In this document: in pieces, positions 1-8,517 of the stretch
Layout: every line of letters starts with the position of its first letter
Numbering within the stretch: the stretch's first letter is position 1
NCBI RefSeq assembly: GCF_023544715.1
Contig: NZ_JAMJEZ010000024.1
Coordinates: forward strand, 1-34,908
From: Pseudomonas eutrophicaquae
GTDB taxonomy: Bacteria; Pseudomonadota; Gammaproteobacteria; Pseudomonadales; Pseudomonadaceae
DNA length: 34,908 bases
Direction: 5' to 3'
The notes under the pieces: model-generated
What the model was told of the DNA's origin: nothing
Seen by the model: only the letters and a program-made list of their open reading frames with translations
The model's database searches: none
Translations under genes and position numbers: made by a program

Positions 1-1
1 T

Positions 2-1501
2 CCCGATGATCCTGCCGCACTCAAGCTGTTGCTGAGCCAGTTGCAGGCGAAGGTTGCTCACCTGCAAGAAGAGAACACCCTGCTGCGCCAACGCCTGTTC
101 GGCCGCAAGTCCGAACAGACGCCGGATGCCGCGACACCGCAACTGGCGCTGTTCAATGAGGCGGAAAGCCTGGCCGCGCCGCTCGCTGACGACGCGGGTG
201 ACGCTGTCGAAGAGGCCGTCGCCCCCACCAGCAAACGTCGCGGCAAGCGCAAGCCGCTGCCAGCAGAGCTGCCGCGCGTCGAGGTGACCCACGAGCTGCC
301 CGAGCACGAACTGACCTGCGCATGCGGCTGCCGCAAGCACGTCAGCGGCGAAGAGGTCAGCGAGCAGCTCGAGATCGTGCCGATGCAGATCCGCGTGATC
401 CGCCACATCCGCAAGGTCTACGCCTGCAAGGGCTGCGAAAGCGCACCGGTCACCGCCGACAAGCCGGCCCAGCTGATCGAGAAGAGCCTGGCCAGCCCCA
501 GCGTGCTGGCGATGCTGCTGACCACCAAGTACGTCGACGGCCTGCCGCTGCATCGTTTCGAAAAGGTCCTAACCCGCCATGGCGTCGACCTGTCCCGGCA
601 AACCCTGGCACGCTGGGTGATCCAGTGCAGCGAGCAGCTGCAACCGCTGCTCAACCTGCTGCGCGAGCAGCTGCTGGAGAGCACGGTGATCCACTGCGAC
701 GAAACGCGGGTGCAGGTGCTCAAGGAGCCGGGACGGGAGCCGAGCAGCCAGTCATGGATGTGGGTGCGAACTGGCGGGCCGCCGGCTCGCCCGGTGGTGC
801 TGTTCGACTACACGACCAGCCGTGCGCAGGACGTGCCCTTGCGCCTGCTCGAAGGCTATCGCGGCTACCTGATGACCGATGACTACGCCGGCTACAACGG
901 CCTGGCTGCACGACCGGGCATCGAGCGTCTGGCGTGCATGGCCCATGCGCGGCGCAAGTTCATCGAGGCGCAGAAGGTGCAGCCCAAGGGCAAGACCGGG
1001 CGTGCCGATGTGGCGCTGAACCTGATCAACCGGCTATACGCCATCGAGCGCGAACTCCGGGACGCCAGCGATGAGCAGCGCTACCTGGGTCGACAGCAAC
1101 ACAGCCTGCCCATCCTGGCGAAACTCCAGGCCTGGCTGGAAAAGACTCAGCCTCAGGTCGTCCCACAGAGCGCCCTGGGCAAGGCCGTGAACTACCTGGC
1201 CAGCAATTGGAGCCGACTGGAACGCTACGTCGAGGCGGGCCATCTGCCCATCGACAACAACCGTGCCGAGAATGCCATCCGTCCCTTCGTCGTCGGCCGC
1301 AAGAACTGGCTGTTCAGCGACACGCCCAAAGGCGCCACTGCCAGCGCCCAGATTTACAGCCTGGTGGAAACCGCCAAGGCCAACGGCCAGGAGCCCTACG
1401 CGTGGCTGTGCCATGTCCTCGAGCGCCTGCCGCAGGCTCGCAGTCTGGAAGACTACGAAGCACTGCTGCCGTGGAACTGCAAGCCAGCGACAACAATGTA
1501 A
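2..1501 (+). CDS. tnpC: IS66 family transposase (TnpC), N-terminus cut by window edge
   Basis: The reading frame is open to the left edge, so the start codon lies upstream; the TTG at 29 is only an internal codon. About 499 residues are visible against roughly 510 for the family, so only a few residues are missing. Visible features, in order, are an N-terminal leucine-rich coiled coil, a basic linker, a zinc-binding segment with paired cysteines (CACGC, later CKGC), and the DDE catalytic core. The acidic residues lie in HCDET (codon 698-700), TDDYAGY (878-883) and NRAENAIRP (Glu codon 1268-1270). The C-terminus, ending near LPWNC, is typical of IS66. The protein cuts and joins the element's ends and looks intact over the visible part. 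It reads toward the truncated hsdS, which is on the opposite strand. Confidence 0.95.
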   Translation, partial: PDDPAALKLLLSQLQAKVAHLQEENTLLRQRLFGRKSEQTPDAATPQLALFNEAESLAAPLADDAGDAVEEAVAPTSKRRGKRKPLPAELPRVEVTHELPEHELTCACGCRKHVSGEEVSEQLEIVPMQIRVIRHIRKVYACKGCESAPVTADKPAQLIEKSLASPSVLAMLLTTKYVDGLPLHRFEKVLTRHGVDLSRQTLARWVIQCSEQLQPLLNLLREQLLESTVIHCDETRVQVLKEPGREPSSQSWMWVRTGGPPARPVVLFDYTTSRAQDVPLRLLEGYRGYLMTDDYAGYNGLAARPGIERLACMAHARRKFIEAQKVQPKGKTGRADVALNLINRLYAIERELRDASDEQRYLGRQQHSLPILAKLQAWLEKTQPQVVPQSALGKAVNYLASNWSRLERYVEAGHLPIDNNRAENAIRPFVVGRKNWLFSDTPKGATASAQIYSLVETAKANGQEPYAWLCHVLERLPQARSLEDYEALLPWNCKPATTM

Positions 1502-1509
1502 AACACTCG

Positions 1510-1530
1510 CCCCATCATCGGCAGATGGGG
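1510..1530 (+). terminator. Hairpin after the IS66 transposase gene
   Basis: A 7-bp perfect stem, CCCCATC / GATGGGG, with a 7-nt loop lies 9 nt after the transposase stop codon and just inside the element's right end. There is no T-tract, so it is a weak terminator candidate. It may instead limit read-through into or out of the element. Confidence 0.35.
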
Positions 1531-1542
1531 TTCATGGATCGG

Positions 1543-2334
1543 TTACACAACATCCCCCGGCTCGGCATAGCGCAGCGATCCCGCCATATCCTTTCTGACC
1601 CGAGAAAAGGCTTGTGTCGTGAAGGTGCCATACCGTGTGTATATCTCGCCGTAGTGAATCACACTGATGCCATCTTCGACATAGTCGGCCTTGGTGAAGC
1701 GCTTGCCGCGAATGAACTCACCAATCTCCCCCAGTGCCTTCCATTCGACATCCACACCATCAAAACTCAACAACTGGTCACGATAATGCTTGTATTGTTT
1801 TTTTCTGGCGGTCAGATCGGCGGTCAGATCGGCGGTCAGATCGGTGAAGGCGTCCAGAATGCGGACGATTTCGGCTTGGATTTCAAGCGATTTTTTCGGG
1901 TTTTCTGGGCAGGGTATTGGAATTGGATAGGCCGAAATTTTCTCTGTCGGTAGATGCGCTGGAATGGCGTCTGTTGCTAGAGATTGAATTTCGTTCTGCT
2001 GTTTTTTCAGATAATAGTAAAGGTACTTATTGTTGAGCGACTTGCCAGGCTTTATGCAATAGCAAACATCATTCGCCCAGAAGTCTGTTTCAATGATATT
2101 GACGAATCCGGCTGTGCCATATTTGACGATGGTGATCGTATTTTTCTTTTGATTATGGTTTTCGTAGAATCCCATGGGCGTAACGCCGCCGCTGAAAACT
2201 GGGTACTTCTTCTCAGGGCTCAACTCGCTTTTTGTCACACGACGTCCTCTTTCGAGGGTTGCGCATGACTCCAGTGGAAGCCACTCCACTTCAACGCCGT
2301 CGAGCAGCTTCTCGATAAACGCCAGTTCGCTCAT
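1543..2334 (-). pseudogene. hsdS: Type I restriction specificity subunit HsdS, truncated by IS66
   Basis: 263 residues remain of an expected 400 or more. HsdS recognises DNA for the type I methylase and restriction complex through two target recognition domains (TRDs) held apart by conserved helices. Visible here are the EcoR124I-like N-terminus (EKLLDGVEVEWLPL), TRD1 (about 20-140), the conserved IPIPCPENP segment, the spacer helix with three DLTA repeats (165-176), the KKQYKHYRDQLLSF segment, and only about 65 residues of TRD2. The frame then enters the IS66 end: the first IS base completes a GTG codon and the next three are TAA. The ATG overlaps the hsdM stop by 4 bp, so the two genes are translationally coupled. 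GC content is lower than in the flanks, suggesting transfer. The missing C-terminal part may lie beyond the IS. The fragment could still form a half-specificity homodimer (inference). Confidence 0.9.
1807..1842 (-). repeat. Three tandem 12-bp repeats in the HsdS spacer
   Basis: The unit GGCGGTCAGATC occurs three times without a mismatch (1807-1818, 1819-1830, 1831-1842). On the coding strand it reads GATCTGACCGCC, giving DLTA three times at HsdS residues 165-176. This matches the position of the 12-bp, TAEL-encoding repeats of EcoR124I-type hsdS, where two or three copies set the distance between the half-sites. Confidence 0.95.
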
Positions 2335-3890
2335 GCGTCTGCCTCCTCGCCTTCGATCTCGGCGACGATGGCGTCGATCTCGCTGCGCAGCTGGTCGATC
2401 CTGGCCACCGTGGTTTTCAGTTCGGCATTGAGCTGGGCAATATCCACCACTTCGCGGTTGTCCTTGGCTTCGACGTAGCTGCTGACCGACAGGTTGTAGC
2501 CGTTGGCCGCCACCTGCTCCAACGGCACGGACTTTGCGAAATGTTCGACGCTTTCCTTGCTGTCGAACACAGCCATGATCTGCTCGATATGGCTATCCAG
2601 CAGCGTGTTGTTGTTGGTTTCTTTCTTGAACAGCCCGCTGGCGTCGATGAACTGGGTGGTGGTGTCTTTCTTGTTCTTGGCCAGCACCAGAATGTTCACG
2701 GCGATGGTGGTGCCGTAAAACAGGTTGGGGGCGAGCGAGATCACCGTTTCCACATAGTTGTTGTCCACCAGGTACTGGCGGATTTTGGCTTCCGCCCCGC
2801 CGCGGTAGAAGATGCCGGGGAAGCAGACGATGGCGGCGCGGCCCTTGCTGGACAGATAGCTGAGCGCGTGCAGCACAAAGGCAAAGTCGGCCTTGGACTT
2901 GGGCGCCAGTACGCCGGCCGGGGCAAAGCGGTCGTCATTGATCAGCGTCGGGTCGTCGCTACCAATCCACTTCACCGAATACGGCGGGTTGGAAACGATG
3001 GCATCGAACGGTTTGTCATCGCCAAAATGCGGCTCGATCAGGGTGTTGCCGAGCTGGATGTTGAACTTGTCGTAGTTGACGTTGTGCAAGAACATATTCA
3101 TCCGCGCCAGGTTGTACGTGGTGTGGTTGATTTCTTGCCCAAAGAACCCGTCTTCGATCAGGTGTTGGTCGAAGTGCTTCTTGGCTTGCAGCAGCAGCGA
3201 GCCAGAGCCGCAGGCGGGGTCATAAATCTTGTTGACGCTGGTTTGCTTGTGCATCGCAAGCTGCGCGATCAGCTTGGACACATGCTGCGGCGTGAAGAAC
3301 TCGCCGCCCGACTTGCCCGCGTTCGCCGCGTAGTTGGAGATGAGGAATTCGTAGGCATCGCCGAACAGATCAATGCAACTGGCGTCGAAACCGCCGAAGT
3401 CCAGCTCCGCCACGCGTTTGAGCACTTTGGACAGGCGATCGTTCTTGTCTTTGACGGTGTTGCCAAGGCGGTTGCTGGTGGTATCGAAATCGGCAAACAG
3501 GCCTTTGATGTCGCGCTCGGAGGGGTAGCCGTTGGCGGAGGCTTCGATGGCGGCAAAGATGTTGGCCAGATCGGTATTCAGGCTCTCGTTGGTGTTGGCG
3601 TTGGCCGCGACGTTAACGAACAGCTGGCTGGGGTAGATGAAGTAGCCCTTGGTCTTGATGGCGTCATCTTTGGCAGCCGCAATGTTCGGATCACTGTCTG
3701 CCATCGCGGCGTAATTGACGGATGCATCGCCGCCGGTGATGTAATCGATGAAGTTCTCGCTGATGAAGCGATAGAACAGGGCGCCCAGCACGTACTGCTT
3801 GAAGTCCCAGCCGTCGACGGCGCCGCGCACATCGTTGGCGATTTGCCAGATGCGGCGTTGCAGTTCGGCGCGTTGTTGGATGCTTGTCAT
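2331..3890 (-). CDS. hsdM: Type I restriction-modification DNA methyltransferase HsdM (type IC)
   Basis: This 519-residue protein is the adenine-N6 methyltransferase subunit of a type I system; two copies join one HsdS to form the methylase. The N-terminus ([28 protein letters not shown]) is the HsdM helical domain and closely resembles EcoR124I as I recall it. The SAM-binding motif I is DPACGSGS (224-231) and the catalytic motif IV is NPPY (301-304). The C-terminal region, with a helical ending near [20 protein letters not shown], should pack against HsdS. Length is normal and there is no frame break. An AGGA Shine-Dalgarno sequence lies about 8 nt before the ATG. The gene is followed by hsdS with a 4-bp overlap; hsdR, normally third in this type, is not in the window. 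Confidence 0.97.
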   Translation of the reverse strand: MTSIQQRAELQRRIWQIANDVRGAVDGWDFKQYVLGALFYRFISENFIDYITGGDASVNYAAMADSDPNIAAAKDDAIKTKGYFIYPSQLFVNVAANANTNESLNTDLANIFAAIEASANGYPSERDIKGLFADFDTTSNRLGNTVKDKNDRLSKVLKRVAELDFGGFDASCIDLFGDAYEFLISNYAANAGKSGGEFFTPQHVSKLIAQLAMHKQTSVNKIYDPACGSGSLLLQAKKHFDQHLIEDGFFGQEINHTTYNLARMNMFLHNVNYDKFNIQLGNTLIEPHFGDDKPFDAIVSNPPYSVKWIGSDDPTLINDDRFAPAGVLAPKSKADFAFVLHALSYLSSKGRAAIVCFPGIFYRGGAEAKIRQYLVDNNYVETVISLAPNLFYGTTIAVNILVLAKNKKDTTTQFIDASGLFKKETNNNTLLDSHIEQIMAVFDSKESVEHFAKSVPLEQVAANGYNLSVSSYVEAKDNREVVDIAQLNAELKTTVARIDQLRSEIDAIVAEIEGEEADA

Positions 3891-3918
3891 GCTGATGGTC
3901 CTGTTTCAATTCGTCTGG

Positions 3919-3947
3919 TTTGGCTCAGGCACGAGGCGTGAGCCAAA
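3919..3947. other. Perfect inverted repeat upstream of hsdM
   Basis: TTTGGCTCA (3919-3927) and TGAGCCAAA (3939-3947) form a 9-bp perfect inverted repeat with an 11-nt centre. It lies in the 156-bp gap between the AlbA_2-domain gene and hsdM, 29 bp before the hsdM start. It could be an operator for a dimeric regulator or an RNA hairpin separating the two genes. There is no T-tract on either side. A partial copy, TTTGAGCCAA, occurs at about 4033. Confidence 0.6.
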
Positions 3948-4046
3948 GAAAATATGCTGCTGCGGCAACGGCTTGGCCGGGATCACGCGCGGTTTGGCGC
4001 ATGACTTTGGCGCAGGCTTGGCGGATAGACGCTGTTTTGAGCCAAG

Positions 4047-5681
4047 TCAGGGAAGGCGATAGCGTGTGCCACTACGCACCCCCTCCTGGATCAGATTTCC
4101 CTCTTTCACCAGTTGCTCTACAGCTCGCCGCACACGTGAACGGGGAATTTCCAGCCCAATCCGCTGGTGGATGTTGCCAATCCTGGTGCCTGGGTAGCGG
4201 CCCACGTCTTCGACGATCAGCGCAGCCAGACGGTGCGGCTCGATGCGCTTGAGCGTGGTTTCGCCGGTGAACTGAAGGCTGTGCAGCAAGCCCGGATCGA
4301 CAAAGTAGCGCGTGGCCTGGGTACGCCCGGCGCTCTGCACCAACTGCCAGTCGAGCACGCGTTTGAGCCAGAGCTGAAGAGCTTCGACGCCAGGCAGCTC
4401 CAGCATGCTGGCAAGCTCGCGGGCGGTCAGCGCATCGTGCTGGGCCAGCAGGCCCAGGGCAATACGCTCACGCTGGGTGAGTTGATAGGTCTGGTCGGCC
4501 TTGGCGATGAAGTCGATGACCTCGGGCTTGAGGATACGGCGGCGCACCGTGACCTGCACGCGGTCGTGGGTTTCGATCAGCTCCGGCATCGGGCGACCTT
4601 GCGACAGCAGTACCTCGAAGATCTTGTCGAAGCCGCTGCCTTCGCGTTCCATCAGTTTCAGGTCGTGGAACAGGCGGGCCAGGTGCTCGTTGCGGCGCAC
4701 TGTGGTGTGCAGTACGTTCTGCGGTGTGACGCCCAACGGCAAAGGTCCGGGGTTGACTACTTCCAGCCGGTCCGGATGCAGGTTCAGGAAGATGTCGCCA
4801 CGCTGGGTGTAGGGGCGGTGTACCAATGCGTTGACCAACAATTCGCGCACCACGATTTCGTCGAAGGCGGGTACGTTCTGGCGGTACAGGCCATCGGGCA
4901 GCTCGTAGCGCTCACGGAAGTCTGGCACCTCCTGCCAGACCGCTTCGATCAACTCCATCGGGCTTTGCGTGTGGTCGTCCCATACCAGCTTGTTGACCTT
5001 CTGGCCAAGCTCGTCGTACTTGATGAACTGGATGACTGGCGCCGTGGTCAGTTGGGCACGCTGGTGCTGGCGACCAAGGCAGAGCACGCCCAGGTTGGTG
5101 AGGGCCTGTCCTTGCGCGAGCTGATAGTGCTCGAGCAGTTCGTCGTCGGACTTTTCCTTGACCGATGCCTTGACGCGGTCTGATGCGCGGAGGGCTGCAA
5201 GCAGCTTGTCGCGTTTGCCGGTATCGACCTCGGTGCGCGGAGCATGCAGTGTGGTTTGCGTTTCCCACGGCAATGCGGACCGTTCACTGGCCAGACGCAT
5301 CACGTCATCGCCGGTGACCGGCTTGCTTTGGTCGGCCACACGCAGGAAATAGCGGCCGTCCGTGGTGGAGGCGACGGCCATGGCGCGCGGAACACGCAAT
5401 TCTATGTACTGGCCACCATTCGGGGCGGTGACGACATCAGGCAGCACCGCAACGTTGACGGTGCGCTCGGCCAGCTTGCGCCGTAGGGTGTCAGGCAGGT
5501 CGCTGGGGATGTGCTGGCCGGCGGGCGGCGCATCCTGGCCATCCTCGATGCCCAGCAGCAGGCGACCGCCGGTCGCATTGGCAAAGGCAATGCAATCTTT
5601 GGCGATTTCGTTCCAGTCTGCTGTCTTGTCCGTCACTGCCCGCAAGGACTTCTGGTCGAGGAGCTGTCCTTCCTGACTCAT
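4047..5681 (-). CDS. AlbA_2 (Schlafen-type) and GHKL-ATPase domain protein, putative regulator
   Basis: This 544-residue protein has the layout of the 'ATP-binding putative transcriptional regulator' family. At the N-terminus (about 10-130) is an AlbA_2/Schlafen-type domain, with the signature NEIAKDCIAFANATGGRLLLG leading to a GIEDG turn. In the middle (about 270-380) is a GHKL-type ATPase region with LLVNALVHR (the N-box asparagine) and later REGSGFDKIFE. The C-terminus (about 400-544) holds winged-helix-like repeats (LTARELASMLELP, then IGLEIPRSRVRRAVEQL). The family's biochemical role is poorly known; DNA or RNA binding with ATP use is inferred from the domains. Such genes are often found inside type I restriction loci, and this one lies 156 bp upstream of hsdM on the same strand. 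The SD is GAGGAAGG before the ATG. It could act as a regulator of hsdMS or as a separate defence factor. Confidence 0.85.
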   Translation of the reverse strand: MSQEGQLLDQKSLRAVTDKTADWNEIAKDCIAFANATGGRLLLGIEDGQDAPPAGQHIPSDLPDTLRRKLAERTVNVAVLPDVVTAPNGGQYIELRVPRAMAVASTTDGRYFLRVADQSKPVTGDDVMRLASERSALPWETQTTLHAPRTEVDTGKRDKLLAALRASDRVKASVKEKSDDELLEHYQLAQGQALTNLGVLCLGRQHQRAQLTTAPVIQFIKYDELGQKVNKLVWDDHTQSPMELIEAVWQEVPDFRERYELPDGLYRQNVPAFDEIVVRELLVNALVHRPYTQRGDIFLNLHPDRLEVVNPGPLPLGVTPQNVLHTTVRRNEHLARLFHDLKLMEREGSGFDKIFEVLLSQGRPMPELIETHDRVQVTVRRRILKPEVIDFIAKADQTYQLTQRERIALGLLAQHDALTARELASMLELPGVEALQLWLKRVLDWQLVQSAGRTQATRYFVDPGLLHSLQFTGETTLKRIEPHRLAALIVEDVGRYPGTRIGNIHQRIGLEIPRSRVRRAVEQLVKEGNLIQEGVRSGTRYRLP

Positions 5682-5919
5682 ATGATGCCTTCCTCATCTG
5701 GGTTCATTTTTCGCTGTCGACCTCTGATGCAGCATCTACCCACGACCCACGGCGATACGCTCGAGCAGTCCCTGCAGGCCCTATCTTGAGGGGTTTGAAA
5801 TTTACCATCGAGTGACCGTGCAAACACCCTCATGATGGCCGATAGCACACGGACAACTGACCGGCACCATGCCCGTCGCCTGTTAAACTCTCTGCACCGC
5901 TCTGAAAGCCTCGAACGAC

Positions 5920-7929
5920 ATGTCCCGACTCAATCCCCGCCAGCAGGAAGCCGTCCACTACATCAGCGGCCCGCTGCTGGTGCTGGCCGGCGCCGGTTCC
6001 GGCAAGACCAGCGTGATCACCCGCAAGATCGCCTACCTGATCCAGCAGTGCGGCATCGCCGCCCGGCACATCGTCGCGGTGACCTTCACCAACAAGGCGG
6101 CGCGGGAGATGAAGGAGCGCGTCGGCCAGCTGCTGCGCGGCCGCGAGGGCGCCGGCCTGACCGTGTCGACCTTCCACAACCTCGGCCTGAACATCATCCG
6201 CCGCGAGCATGCGCACCTGGGCTACAAGAGCGGCTTCTCGATCTTCGATGAGGGCGACATCAAGGCGCTGCTCACCGACATCATGCAGAAGGAGTACCAG
6301 GGCGAGGACGGTGTCGATGAGGTGAAGAACCTGATCGGTGCCTGGAAGAACGACCTGATCCTCCCCGAAGAGGCGCTGGCGCGGGCGCGCAACCCGCGCG
6401 AGCAGACCGCCGCGATCATCTACATCCACTACCAGCGCACCCTCAAGGCCTACAACGCGGTGGACTTCGATGACCTGATCCTGCTGCCGGTCAAGCTGTT
6501 CCAGGCCCATCCCGAGGTGCTGCAGAAGTGGCGCAACAAGGTGCGCTACCTGCTGGTCGACGAATACCAGGACACCAACGCCAGCCAGTACCTGCTGGTG
6601 AAACTCTTGGTCGCCGAGCGCGCGCAGTTCACCGTGGTCGGCGACGACGACCAGTCGATCTACGCCTGGCGCGGCGCGCGCCCGGAAAACCTGATGCAGC
6701 TCAAGGAGGACTTCCCCAGCCTCAAGGTGGTGATGCTCGAGCAGAACTACCGCTCGACCAGCCGCATCCTCAAATGCGCCAACGTGCTGATCGCCAACAA
6801 CCCGCACGTGTTCGAGAAGCAGCTGTGGAGCGAGATGGGCCATGGCGACGAGATCCGCGTGGTGCGCTGCAAGAACGAGGAGGCCGAGTGCGAGCGCATC
6901 GCCCTGGAAATCCTCACCCAGCACCTCAAGACCCAACGCCCCTACAGCGACTTCGCCATCCTCTACCGTGGCAACTACCAGGCCAAGCTGATGGAGCTGA
7001 AGCTGCAGCATCATCAGATCCCCTATCGGCTCTCCGGCGGTACCAGCTTCTTCGCCCGTCAGGAGGTGAAGGATCTGATGAGCTACTTCCGCCTCCTGGT
7101 CAACCCGGACGACGACAACGCCTTCCTGCGGGTGATCAACGTGCCGCGCCGCGAAATCGGCTCGGCGACCCTGGAAAAGCTCGGCAATTACGCCAGCAGC
7201 CGCGGCATCTCGCTGTACAGCGCCTGTGACGAGCTAGGTCTCGGCGCACACCTGGACACGCGCTTTACCGAGCGGCTGGCGCGCTTCAAGCAGTTTCTCG
7301 ACCGGGTGCGCCGGCGCTGCAGCAAGGAGGAACCGATCGAGGCCCTGCGCCATATGATCACCGACCTCGACTACGAAAGCTGGGTGCGCCAGCAGAGCGC
7401 CAGCGACAAGGCCGGCGATTACCGGATGGGCAATGTCTGGTTCCTGCTCGAAGCGCTGCAGAACACCCTGGAGAAGGACGAAGACGGCGAAATGAGCATC
7501 GAGCAGGCGATCGGCAAGCTGGTGCTGCGCGACATGCTCGAGCGCCAGCAGGAGGAAGCCGAAGGCGCCGAGGGTGTGCAGATGATGACCCTGCACGCCT
7601 CCAAGGGTCTGGAATTCCCCTGCGTGTACATCATGGGCATGGAGGAAGACCTGCTGCCGCACCGCTCGAGCATCGAGGCCGACAGCATCGAGGAGGAGCG
7701 GCGGCTGGCCTATGTCGGCATCACCCGCGCCCGCCAGCACCTGACCCTGACCTACGCGGCCAGGCGCAAGCAGTACGGCGAGGTGATCGACTGCGCCCAC
7801 AGCCGCTTCCTCGACGAGCTGCCGGCTGAGGATCTGCAGTGGGAGGGCTTGGAATCCGCTCCGGTGGAGGTCCAGGCCAAGCGCGGCAACAGCGCGCTGG
7901 CGGATATCAGGGCGTTGCTCAAGCGTTGA
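5920..7929 (+). CDS. rep: ATP-dependent DNA helicase Rep
   Basis: This 669-residue superfamily 1A helicase unwinds DNA 3' to 5' and clears protein blocks ahead of the replication fork. The N-terminus has the Q-motif LNPRQQEAV and the Walker A GAGSGKT (24-30). Motif Ia is VTFTNKAAREM, motif II is VDEYQDTN and motif III is VGDDDQSIYAWRGA. Later motifs are QNYRST, MTLHASKGLEFP and YVGITRAR. The length equals that of known Rep proteins, which favours Rep over the longer UvrD. No strong SD precedes the ATG, but the family N-terminus supports this start. The 238 bp between it and the restriction locus hold no clear gene, and Rep marks the return to core chromosome. Its 3' end overlaps the convergent haemoglobin gene by 11 bp. 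Confidence 0.97.
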   Translation: MSRLNPRQQEAVHYISGPLLVLAGAGSGKTSVITRKIAYLIQQCGIAARHIVAVTFTNKAAREMKERVGQLLRGREGAGLTVSTFHNLGLNIIRREHAHLGYKSGFSIFDEGDIKALLTDIMQKEYQGEDGVDEVKNLIGAWKNDLILPEEALARARNPREQTAAIIYIHYQRTLKAYNAVDFDDLILLPVKLFQAHPEVLQKWRNKVRYLLVDEYQDTNASQYLLVKLLVAERAQFTVVGDDDQSIYAWRGARPENLMQLKEDFPSLKVVMLEQNYRSTSRILKCANVLIANNPHVFEKQLWSEMGHGDEIRVVRCKNEEAECERIALEILTQHLKTQRPYSDFAILYRGNYQAKLMELKLQHHQIPYRLSGGTSFFARQEVKDLMSYFRLLVNPDDDNAFLRVINVPRREIGSATLEKLGNYASSRGISLYSACDELGLGAHLDTRFTERLARFKQFLDRVRRRCSKEEPIEALRHMITDLDYESWVRQQSASDKAGDYRMGNVWFLLEALQNTLEKDEDGEMSIEQAIGKLVLRDMLERQQEEAEGAEGVQMMTLHASKGLEFPCVYIMGMEEDLLPHRSSIEADSIEEERRLAYVGITRARQHLTLTYAARRKQYGEVIDCAHSRFLDELPAEDLQWEGLESAPVEVQAKRGNSALADIRALLKR

Positions 7930-8359
7930 AGGGGCAACCATACCCATGCCGTGCCCGGCTGGCCTGCACGATTCGCTCGGCCGGCACCTGCAGCTGGCGC
8001 AGCAGGTACTCGGCAAAGTCCGGCGCGTAAGGCTGGCAGGCGATGGCTTCGGCCATGCAGTCCAGCCAGGCCCGGCTGCCGCGCTCGTCGATCGGCCACT
8101 GGGCATGGAAGGCCGGAAGGGCGATCGGCCCGTACTTTTCGCGAAACAACTTCGGCCCGCCCAGCCAGCCGCTGAGAAAGCAGGCCAGCTTGTCACGAGC
8201 GATGGAGAGATCCTCCGGGTGCATGGCGCGCAGCGCGGCATAGGCCGGTGACTGGTCCATGATCCGGTAGAAGTCGGCGACCAGCTGCTGCAGGCCGTCG
8301 ATACCGCCGGCGGCCTGGTAGGAGGCATCGCCGGTGCCATAGGGTGCAGAAATACTCAT
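7919..8359 (-). CDS. Group II truncated haemoglobin
   Basis: This 146-residue protein is a small haem globin of the 2-over-2 fold, group II (O type). The family binds oxygen and reacts with NO and peroxides in the cytoplasm. Visible signatures are GGIDGLQQLVADFYRIMD, with the B10 tyrosine at 31, then RAMHPEDL and the strongly conserved FLSGWLGGP. The probable proximal histidine is H85 (LPAFH) and the group II G8 tryptophan is W98 (RAWLDCM). The usual YGHPxLRxRH stretch is altered to YGPIALPAFH. Length is normal. The gene ends 11 bp inside rep, tail to tail, and is divergent from the cryptochrome gene, with 158 bp between. The exact ligand chemistry cannot be read from sequence. Confidence 0.93.
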   Translation of the reverse strand: MSISAPYGTGDASYQAAGGIDGLQQLVADFYRIMDQSPAYAALRAMHPEDLSIARDKLACFLSGWLGGPKLFREKYGPIALPAFHAQWPIDERGSRAWLDCMAEAIACQPYAPDFAEYLLRQLQVPAERIVQASRARHGYGCPFNA

Positions 8360-8517
8360 GGGAAGGTCCTCGGCCAGATCAGCAGCTCATTCTAGCCCGC
8401 CCCCGACGCGGCACGTGCGGCGCCGGGTCGCCGGCCATGCCACACTTGTACATACATGATGCAAAGCGCAATTTACGGTATAAGTCACGCCCCCATTCGC
8501 CCGTGACGAGAGCGCCC

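Larger units (their letters stand above)
1..1546 (+). mobile_element. IS66-family insertion sequence, right part (left end outside window)
   Basis: This stretch holds the large IS66 transposase gene and the right terminus of the element. The right end appears to be the inverted repeat at about 1525-1546; read inward from the junction it begins GTAACCGATCCATGAACCCC, which fits the GTAA-type ends of IS66 elements. The next bases, ACAACATC (1547-1554), are the expected 8-bp target duplication, but the matching copy lies outside the window. Between the gene and the end is a small hairpin, CCCCATC (1510-1516) with GATGGGG (1524-1530). The element sits inside hsdS. The small IS66 genes tnpA and tnpB would lie to the left and are not visible. 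Confidence 0.88.

Noticed and set aside
2541-3941. A 466-codon plus-strand frame opposite hsdM
   Set aside because: hsdM is complete and matches the type IC family from end to end; the opposite frame has no motif.
8344-8517. An N-terminal extension of the cryptochrome
   Set aside because: It overlaps the divergent haemoglobin start and non-coding DNA, and the family begins at the ATG at 8518.
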